DNA from: Polyangiaceae bacterium
GTDB taxonomy: Bacteria; Myxococcota_A; Polyangia; Polyangiales; Polyangiaceae
Reading direction: 5' to 3'
Length of the DNA stretch: 64,000 nucleotides
NCBI GenBank assembly: GCA_019637295.1
Contig: JAHBVX010000002.1
Span: forward strand, 124,001-188,000
Shown: in pieces, positions 58,418-64,000 of the stretch
How the letters are laid out: every line of letters begins with the position of its first letter
Position numbering within the stretch: the stretch's first letter is position 1
Notes under the pieces: generated by a model
What the model was told of the DNA's origin: nothing
Database searches by the model: none
What the model saw: only the letters and a program-made list of their open reading frames with translations
Translations under genes and position numbers: made by a program

Positions 58418-59691
58418 CAGGGCTGCGCCTCCGCCTCGGCGTCGCCGACGGCTGCATCGACGCCACCGTCTGCGGGCTCGACGAGAGGGGTGCCATCCGC
58501 ATGCATGACCACAGCCAGACACTCGGGGATGCTGGCGAGCATGGCGTCGAGGTCGTCGCCGAAGCCGAGCAGCATGTCGCAGTCCATGCGCATCACCTCG
58601 ACGGGGCACACGTAGTGAAGGCGGATCGAGTCGTCGACCTTCTTGACGGCGCAGCGGTAGCGGCTCTCGTACGCGTCCCATCGTGCGCTGGCGAGCTCGG
58701 GATCCTTCGAGCAGGCCTCGGTGCGACTCGCGATGGACAGGCCGACGTCCTTGCACACCTCGTCCGGCGGCAGCTCTTCCCAGGGAGAGCCGCACGCGAG
58801 CAGCGCCGCGAGCACGAGCGCCAGGGACACTGACGTCGCTCGGCCGCTCCGTGACCGGCGGCGCAGCCCGAAGAGCACGAGCGCCAGCAGCGGAACGACC
58901 ATCGCGCCAGACCGGCCACGGCCACCGGGGGCTTCGCAGGTGCAGGTCTCCGGATCGTACAGCCCCACCCGACGCACGGTGCCGAAGTCCACGCAGCGGC
59001 CGGTCATGCACTCCGCCCCGTAGCGGCACTCGTCGTCCGCGGTGCAGCTGGTGGCGCACGCGCCAGACTCGGCGTCGCAACGGTAGGGCGCGCAGTTGGT
59101 CCCGATGCCATCCGGCGCCAGCGACACGTCGTCGTTCCAGCAGGTGGGCTTCGTCCGCAGCACGCACTGGCCGCCTTCGCAGAGGGTGCCGGTGACGCAG
59201 TCGGCCTGGCCGCTGCACGTCGTGAGGCACGAGCTGCCGATGCACCGGTAGTAGCCGCAGTCGGTGGTCGCCGTACCACAGGCGCCCTGGACGCACGCCT
59301 GGGTCACCAGCTTGCCCTCCGAGCACGACACCAACCCGTCGCAGCCGGCTGCCGCCGAGGGGTAGACGCAGCTGGGGCTCGTCCCGTCGCACGCGCCGTG
59401 ACAGCCCCAGAACTCCGACACACACGGCTTGTGCGAGCTGACGCTGCCCGCGGGCACCTTCTCGCAGGTGCCGACCTGGTTGCCGATGCACGTCTCGCAC
59501 TCTGCAGTGCACGCCGCGTCGCAGCAGACGCCCTCGGCGCAGAACCCCGACGCGCACTGCGTGGCGTCGCTGCACGGGGTCCCGAGCGGCGCGGTGCCGG
59601 CGTCCACTCCCCCGTCCGCGCGCGCACCTGCAGCGAGCAGGGACGCTGCGCAGAGCAGGAGCAGGGAGAGCAGCCTCGGGATCACGACCAA
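58417..59691 (-). CDS. Cys-rich MYXO-CTERM-like protein fused in frame to a lipoprotein-like part
   Basis: 424 residues from TTG 59691 (AAGG upstream; GTG 59685 is an alternative). Signal LLSLLLLCAASLLAAGARA. Residues 35-250 hold about 35 Cys in disulphide modules (TPCSDATQCASGFCAEGVCC, DAACTAECETCIGNQVGTC, YRCIGSSCLTTCSGQADC). Residues 250-283 look like a MYXO-CTERM end: CTCEAPGGRG, hydrophobic stretch, GLRRRSRSG. The frame does not stop there: it continues at GTG 58830 (Val288) as SLALVLAALLACGSPW, a perfect lipoprotein signal, then a separate domain of 120 residues with few Cys. Either two genes merged through stop loss, or a second start is used inside. First of three overlapping genes. 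Confidence 0.75.
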   Translation of the reverse strand: MVVIPRLLSLLLLCAASLLAAGARADGGVDAGTAPLGTPCSDATQCASGFCAEGVCCDAACTAECETCIGNQVGTCEKVPAGSVSSHKPCVSEFWGCHGACDGTSPSCVYPSAAAGCDGLVSCSEGKLVTQACVQGACGTATTDCGYYRCIGSSCLTTCSGQADCVTGTLCEGGQCVLRTKPTCWNDDVSLAPDGIGTNCAPYRCDAESGACATSCTADDECRYGAECMTGRCVDFGTVRRVGLYDPETCTCEAPGGRGRSGAMVVPLLALVLFGLRRRSRSGRATSVSLALVLAALLACGSPWEELPPDEVCKDVGLSIASRTEACSKDPELASARWDAYESRYRCAVKKVDDSIRLHYVCPVEVMRMDCDMLLGFGDDLDAMLASIPECLAVVMHADGTPLVEPADGGVDAAVGDAEAEAQP

Positions 59692-59728
59692 CTTTTCACC
59701 TTAGCTGGCGGAGGGGCGCCGCCAAAAG

Positions 59729-59741
59729 CGAAATATTTTCG
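59729..59741. promoter_or_regulatory. AT-rich dyad upstream of the 59691 gene
   Basis: CGAAA-TAT-TTTCG at 59729-59741 is a 13-bp dyad inside the only AT-rich stretch near here, 38 bp before the start at 59691 in its sense. In very GC-rich DNA this stands out and may be a promoter or regulator site of the three-gene unit. Confidence 0.35.
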
Positions 59742-59824
59742 GCTCTTCCGGGCAGGACGGTAGCGGCCGGCGCGGAGCTTCCGGGTAGACATCCTGCAAC
59801 ATGCGGTATGCGCTGTGGCTAGGC

Positions 59825-60751
59825 TCAGCGCGGTACTGGCACCGAGCAGCTGTCTCGAGGCCCCAGCCACGACATCAGGTTGACCCAGAGCTTCTCGATC
59901 TCGGGCAGGCTCTGCCACTCGGAGTCGTACTCGATCCACTCGTCACCCCAGACTACCGCGCGACCTTCGCCGCGCTCGTGGGCATAGGCGACCGGGCCAG
60001 CCGAGATGCTGCCGATTGGGGTGCTGGTGCCACCGCTGCCACCGCTGTCGCCCACGAGGTAGCCGCCGAGGAACGTGACTGACGTCAAACCGACCGTCAC
60101 CGGGTGCGTGGCGAAGCTGGTCACCGGCTCGCTGTGCAGGCCGGGCAAGTAAGAGAGCCCCAGCGGCGCGAGCAGCGAGTTGGTGCGAAAGTCCAGCGCC
60201 GCGCCCGTGTAGCCGGTCATGCTGACGAATCCGCCGCCTGCTTCCACCCAGAGCCTCAAGGCGTCCGCTTCCGTCGTCGTGTAGTCGCGCGACAGTTGGT
60301 CGAAGATCACGACGTCGTACTGAGCCAGGAACGCCGCGTCGAAGGTCTCCGTCGGCGCCGTGTGGCTGCGCTCCACCGAGGTGCCACGCGCCGTGAGCCA
60401 GCCCTGGAAGTTCGCCGAAGGGTTCGAACCCGGGCTGCCCACGATGCCGATGCGCAGGCAGTCGCAGATCCCGTCGTTGCCCACGTCGACGTCGTCGATC
60501 TTGCCGTTGCAGTCGTCGTCGATGCCGTTGCACTCCGTCTCGATCGCCGCCGTCGGTATGCACGCCCCCGCGTCGGTGCTGATGCCGCCGCCGGTCCCCG
60601 ACGATCCGCCACCCCCCGAGCTGCCCGCGCTGCCCCCCGTCGCCGCCGTCGCGCCGCTGCCCCCGAAGGCCCCGGGCCCCGCGGTCTTCCCGTCGTCTGC
60701 CGAGCAACGCAACAGCGATCCGAACGCGAGACAGAGAGCAACCCGGCGCAT
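59825..60751 (-). CDS. Lipoprotein with MopE-type Cys-Asn-Asp motif
   Basis: 308 residues from ATG 60751. The signal ends SLLRCSAD (Cys, lipobox-like). After a Gly/Ser linker (about 25-55) comes ETECNGIDDDCNGKIDDVDV, the repeat found in MopE and other calcium- or copper-binding myxobacterial proteins. The C-terminal 190 residues (CDCLRIGIVGSPGSNPSANF, AAFLAQYDVVIFDQLSRDYT, ALRLWVEAGGGFVSMTGYTG) resemble a class-I-glutamine-amidotransferase-like alpha/beta fold such as ThuA/DUF4350, with no clear nucleophile Cys. Exact role unknown. 33 bp after the zinc-ribbon gene's stop, same strand. Confidence 0.78.
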   Translation of the reverse strand: MRRVALCLAFGSLLRCSADDGKTAGPGAFGGSGATAATGGSAGSSGGGGSSGTGGGISTDAGACIPTAAIETECNGIDDDCNGKIDDVDVGNDGICDCLRIGIVGSPGSNPSANFQGWLTARGTSVERSHTAPTETFDAAFLAQYDVVIFDQLSRDYTTTEADALRLWVEAGGGFVSMTGYTGAALDFRTNSLLAPLGLSYLPGLHSEPVTSFATHPVTVGLTSVTFLGGYLVGDSGGSGGTSTPIGSISAGPVAYAHERGEGRAVVWGDEWIEYDSEWQSLPEIEKLWVNLMSWLGPRDSCSVPVPR

Positions 60752-60783
60752 GTCGGGAGCATACGGCAGCCGGCGTCGTGAGC

Positions 60784-62022
60784 CTAGCGCCCCAGCTCTT
60801 GCACCCTCCCGCCGTCCCACACGCGGAGCATCACTCGGCGCCCTGCGGGGTAGCGGGGCAGCTCGTCGGCGCTCTCGAGCTCCAGTTCATGCTTGCGACT
60901 CGGCTCGCTCACGACCGAGAGCTCGGCGAAGTAGCGCGCGCGCCGCAGCTCGCGCTCCTGCTCACCCACACCCAACTTCCCAGCCGGCTTAAGCTCGTCT
61001 TTGCTCGGCCACCCGGGGGCCTGCTCGCTCCCACCGGCCTTCTCGAGGGTGCGGTGGGGCTCCCACGCCCACACACGCCAGCGATACCACATGGCGTCGC
61101 GTGGCTGGTCTTCGTAGCGTGGCTCCTGGCGGGTGTAGGTCACCTGCTTGGTCCGCGGCACCTGTCGAGTCTTGGTCACGGTGCAGTAGCGCGTGGAGCA
61201 CCGCTGACCGCCGCCGCTGCACTCCGTTCGACAAGTGGCGAAACCGTTCTCGTTGCTCGTGCAGCGCTCCTGGCAGTTCTCCGGCAGGTCCGTGCAGTCT
61301 TGACCGCAGCTCTCTTGCTCGGTGTACGTCTCCGTGTCGTAGCCGTCCGGCTCCGTCACGGTGTAGGGCACCGTGTCGTGGCCCACGAGCACACGCTCGG
61401 TGTGGTGGAAGCGCTTCTCGACGGCGACCACGTCGAGAGCGTCCCTGGGGCGCGCCTCCTCGAACCCCTCGCGCGCCGCGCGGTGATAGCGCTCGACGAC
61501 GACCGTGTGCACCCAGCGGGCAGCGGTCACCTCGCAAAGCTGATCGCGGAACGGCAGCTTGGCCAGCGTCACGACCCGACCCATGCGCTGAGATCCCGTG
61601 CCGGACTGCGACCCTCGCGCTGCCAACGTCAAGCTCACCAGCAGCAGCGCCAGCACCACCCCGACCACGCCGAACAGCGCCACCCGCCAGGGCACGCGCG
61701 CCTCGCGCGCCAGCGCGGGACGCTGCGCAACCATGCGCGCCATCGCCTCGCCTTGACTCGCTCCGCAGCTCTTGCAGGCTCCGTCCAGCGCGCGCTGATC
61801 ACTGCGACAGTAACGACAACGCCAGTTGGCCCCCGCGAGCGCCAGCTTCAGCAGGCTCGGATCCGTCACCGTCGCCGCGGCGGCAGTGTCCCCGGGCATC
61901 TCGTACGGTTCGCTCGGGTCCTTCGCATCACCGCAACCCTGGCACACCGTGTGGCGGCCCAGGTTGCGGTGGGAGCACGCGGTGCAACGCCACATCATCT
62001 CGATCTGACGGCCGCCGGACAC
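60784..62022 (-). CDS. Double zinc-ribbon, single-membrane-span protein; paralogue of 15545-16528
   Basis: 412 residues from GTG 62022, kept over the ATG at 61998 because the paralogue has a GTG start at the same distance. Two Cys4 ribbons: WRCTACSHRNLG with CQGCGD (about 12-32) and WRCRYCRSDQ with CKSCGA (about 67-86). One membrane span (VALFGVVGVVLALLLVSLTL, near 113-132). The ectodomain has VHTVVVERYHRA and VGHDTVPYTVTEPDGYDTET, a Cys-rich part with about 12 Cys (ESCGQDCTDLPENCQERC, CRTECSGGGQRCSTRYC) and MWYRWRVWAWEPHRTLEKAG. Same part order as 15545, but with a larger, Cys-rich ectodomain. Function unknown. Confidence 0.78.
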   Translation of the reverse strand: MSGGRQIEMMWRCTACSHRNLGRHTVCQGCGDAKDPSEPYEMPGDTAAAATVTDPSLLKLALAGANWRCRYCRSDQRALDGACKSCGASQGEAMARMVAQRPALAREARVPWRVALFGVVGVVLALLLVSLTLAARGSQSGTGSQRMGRVVTLAKLPFRDQLCEVTAARWVHTVVVERYHRAAREGFEEARPRDALDVVAVEKRFHHTERVLVGHDTVPYTVTEPDGYDTETYTEQESCGQDCTDLPENCQERCTSNENGFATCRTECSGGGQRCSTRYCTVTKTRQVPRTKQVTYTRQEPRYEDQPRDAMWYRWRVWAWEPHRTLEKAGGSEQAPGWPSKDELKPAGKLGVGEQERELRRARYFAELSVVSEPSRKHELELESADELPRYPAGRRVMLRVWDGGRVQELGR

Positions 62023-62058
62023 GGCCGGGAGGATAGCTCACTCGAGCCCCCGAGTCCG

Positions 62059-63996
62059 TCAGTTCGACCCGCAGCTGCAGTAGGGATCGGCCTTGGCGGC
62101 CTTGGCGCAGATCCAGTCCCACGCGCCGGAGCAACAGTAGGCGTCCTTGGCGCAGACGGAGGCCGCGCACGAGGAGCAGCCCGTGGGCAGCGCGCTGCCG
62201 GCCTCGCACTCGCTGTGCGAGCAGCTGCTCTGGCCGTCGGCGCACTCGCTCGCGCACGCGCCGGGGCTGTCTCCGGCGAGCTCCACGCAACCTTGATCCC
62301 AGGTTCCGGACGGATCGCAACACGACGGCTTCTGGATGCACACCATGTTGGCGCAGCTGCTGCAGCCGACGTTCAAGGGCGCACCCACCTTGCACGGCGA
62401 GTGGGCGCAACCGGCTGCGCCCTTCTTGCAGTCGGGGATCGGCACGAGCTGAAAGGCGCGGGCGATGAAGATCGCGGCTTCGGCGCGCGTGGTAGCGCGA
62501 CCCGGACAGTACTCGGTGGAGCTGCAGCCCTGGGTGATGCAGTACGCGGCGAGGGTCTCGATCTCTTGGTACAGCCAGGAGCCGGCGGGCACGTCGTCGA
62601 AGGACGGCTCCGTCGTGGTGACCAGATTCAGACCGGCGGCGCGCCGCACGAGCGCCGCCGCAGACGCGCGGTTGGCGGGCTCCGACGGACAGAAGCGCCC
62701 GTTGCCGCAGCCGCTGGTCCAGCCCGCCGCCGCCGCCGCTTCGATGGCGCCGTAGGAGGGGGAGGACGGAGCGACGTCGCTGAAGGTCGGTTTCGCAGGA
62801 GTCAGCGGCGAGAGTCCGGCGGCGCGCACCAGCATGGTGACCAGCTGCTCTCGCGTGATCGAGCAGCTGGCGCAATACAGGGGCGGCTCACTGCTGCAGC
62901 CCTGGGTGATGCCCGCGTCGAGCAGCGCGATGGCTTCGTCGTGAGCAAACGACCCCGGCGGCATGTCGCGGAAGGGCTCCGACTCCGCGCCGGGGACGGG
63001 CGACGAACCGCAAGAGCAGCTGACCGTGCGCGGCGCGCCGACGAGCTGCTGTGGCTCCTTCGTCTCGGGGTCGATCGCGTACGCGTACACGCTGTGGTTC
63101 TTGCCGTCGCGCAGCGAGGACGGGAACGGCACGGAGTAACCGTGGTCGCAGGAGCCGAGGACCTTGCACAGATCTGCGCGAGGCAGCTCCGCCTTGGTCG
63201 TCACCTTCAGCGAGTGCTCCTTGTCGATGGGGCCGTCGAAGGTCAGGACGACTTCGATGGCTCCCGCGCCCGCGTCATCGTCGAAGGCCCAGCCCTCGAT
63301 GTTGGAGCAGCCAGCCGAGTCGAGGTAGCCGCGGGCGTTGGAGGCAGGCGCGTCGTCCACCCCGTTGCGCCGGATGGCCACGTACGCGCTGCCCAGGGTC
63401 TTGGACCCATAACGGCAGCCCGTCGAACAGCCAGCGCACTCGTACACCATGGCGCTCCCCGCCGACGTCCAGCGGTCGAAGAGCACGATGTGTCCGCCCG
63501 TGTTGGCCGCGTTGCGGTACACCAGCGCGTCCGCGGGCTGGAGATCCGCGCGCGCGATGCGCTTCCAGTGGATCTCGTTCCAGCGAAAGTGAGACGTGCT
63601 GTAGGGGTGGCTATACTTCGGGATGGGCGTCGGTCCGGGGACCTGCCACACCTTGGCCACATAGCCCGAGCAGTCGGCGCCATACTCGGGACCGCCGCCG
63701 GTGGCGGAGTGGGAGCACTTGGGGCAAGAGCCCGAGCACGAGCCCAGGAACTTCTTCTCGGTCGGATCCCACTGGTCGCGGCCCCACCAGTACGAGTAGC
63801 CGACGCCGGTCTGCGCCAGCGCGATGATCTCGGCGCGGCTCATCCCGGCCGTCACGGCCTGTTCGACGGTGGCTGTGGGCTCGGCCTCGCTCCCGGGGGC
63901 GTTCTCGCGATCGGCAGGATCGAAGGACGCACAGGCGATCGCGAGCGACAGCGCTAGGGTGGTGGAAGCCGCGGAGACGATGCGTCGAGCGATCAT
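62059..63996 (-). CDS. NlpC/P60 peptidase with three SLH domains and Cys-rich C-terminal repeats
   Basis: 645 residues from ATG 63996. Signal STTLALSLAIACASFD with lipobox-like AIAC. Residues 50-200 are an NlpC/P60 (CHAP-like) cysteine peptidase: GVGYSYWWGRDQWDP, EYGADCSGYVAKVWQVPG (catalytic Cys), NTGGHIVLFDRW (His). A beta domain (205-330: WAFDDDAGAGAIEVVLTFDG) follows. Three SLH domains: FRDMPPGSFAHDEAIALLDA, FSDVAPSSPSYGAIEAAAAA and FDDVPAGSWLYQEIETLAAY, each ending in an LV/IARA helix. The last 120 residues have two Cys modules ending SCCDPSGTWDQGC and YCCSGAWDWIC. Probably cleaves and binds peptidoglycan while attached to the wall. 37 bp from the next gene. Confidence 0.85.
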   Translation of the reverse strand: MIARRIVSAASTTLALSLAIACASFDPADRENAPGSEAEPTATVEQAVTAGMSRAEIIALAQTGVGYSYWWGRDQWDPTEKKFLGSCSGSCPKCSHSATGGGPEYGADCSGYVAKVWQVPGPTPIPKYSHPYSTSHFRWNEIHWKRIARADLQPADALVYRNAANTGGHIVLFDRWTSAGSAMVYECAGCSTGCRYGSKTLGSAYVAIRRNGVDDAPASNARGYLDSAGCSNIEGWAFDDDAGAGAIEVVLTFDGPIDKEHSLKVTTKAELPRADLCKVLGSCDHGYSVPFPSSLRDGKNHSVYAYAIDPETKEPQQLVGAPRTVSCSCGSSPVPGAESEPFRDMPPGSFAHDEAIALLDAGITQGCSSEPPLYCASCSITREQLVTMLVRAAGLSPLTPAKPTFSDVAPSSPSYGAIEAAAAAGWTSGCGNGRFCPSEPANRASAAALVRRAAGLNLVTTTEPSFDDVPAGSWLYQEIETLAAYCITQGCSSTEYCPGRATTRAEAAIFIARAFQLVPIPDCKKGAAGCAHSPCKVGAPLNVGCSSCANMVCIQKPSCCDPSGTWDQGCVELAGDSPGACASECADGQSSCSHSECEAGSALPTGCSSCAASVCAKDAYCCSGAWDWICAKAAKADPYCSCGSN

Positions 63997-64000
63997 GGCT

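Overview
The window is very GC-rich, densely coded DNA from a chromosome of the myxobacterial kind (Myxococcota, most likely the Polyangiales/Sorangiineae side). The signs are C-terminal MYXO-CTERM-like sorting tails (Cys motif, hydrophobic helix, Arg cluster) on several proteins, many lipoproteins with long Gly/Ser/Thr/Ala linkers just after the lipobox, cysteine-rich secreted proteins, a DUF1592/DUF1588 lipoprotein, a Ser/Thr kinase beside an FHA-containing sigma-54 activator, and an ECF sigma/anti-sigma pair. I found no rRNA, tRNA, CRISPR array, insertion sequence, prophage or origin. I annotate 56 protein genes plus one probable broken small gene. About one third of the products look exported.

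Layout. 1-9.7 kb: a truncated DUF1592 lipoprotein; a plus-strand run of an EEP-fold nuclease/phosphatase lipoprotein, a retinol-saturase-like FAD enzyme and a metallophosphoesterase (the last two overlap); a lipoprotein; a YcaQ/AlkX-type DNA glycosylase; and a large acyl-CoA dehydrogenase ending in a clear terminator. 9.9-14.9 kb: a minus-strand, tightly packed unit of a phospholipase-C-like MYXO-CTERM protein and three lipoproteins. 15-19.4 kb: a Pro-rich lipoprotein, a zinc-ribbon membrane protein, an ECF sigma/anti-sigma unit and a divergent polysaccharide deacetylase that shares a short promoter region holding a long inverted repeat. 19.5-20.1 kb: a PHD/VapC-type toxin-antitoxin pair with a shortened toxin and a recognisable operator-promoter. 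20.2-23.9 kb: membrane and exported proteins of unknown role, a VOC protein, and a possible frameshifted cysteine-rich mini-gene. 23.9-30.4 kb: divergent FHA/sigma-54 activator and kinase, a vWA lipoprotein, an AraC regulator, a VOC protein and a small membrane protein. 30.4-40.5 kb: an MCE (MlaD-like) protein with a C-terminal beta-rich part, a CAP-domain lipoprotein, an OmpA/TSP3 protein, a 1-Cys peroxiredoxin, two cysteine-rich exported proteins, a second polysaccharide deacetylase, a FAM20/four-jointed-like putative kinase lipoprotein and a coiled-coil membrane protein.

40.6-46.5 kb is a beta-oxidation block: acyl-CoA dehydrogenase, then FadI-like thiolase, FadJ-like multifunctional protein and hotdog thioesterase in one coupled operon. 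A 20-bp palindrome lies upstream of the dehydrogenase. 46.7-55.9 kb holds a family of unknown function, a calcium-type PI-PLC lipoprotein, a beta-helix lipoprotein coupled to an unusual polypeptide with two radical-SAM domains, a ferritin-like protein, a DAO-family FAD oxidoreductase, heme A synthase and a lipoprotein. 55.9-64 kb is almost wholly exported proteins: a three-gene overlapping unit, a MopE-motif lipoprotein, a paralogue of the zinc-ribbon membrane protein, and a large NlpC/P60 + SLH + Cys-rich wall protein.

The most promising leads are the double radical-SAM protein with its coupled beta-helix partner, the FAM20-like exported kinase, the inverted repeat between the ECF sigma gene and the deacetylase, the duplicated zinc-ribbon/membrane/ectodomain family, and the cysteine-rich reading frame behind a perfect Shine-Dalgarno sequence at 23.8 kb. 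All functional statements rest on reading motifs by eye; no database search was possible.
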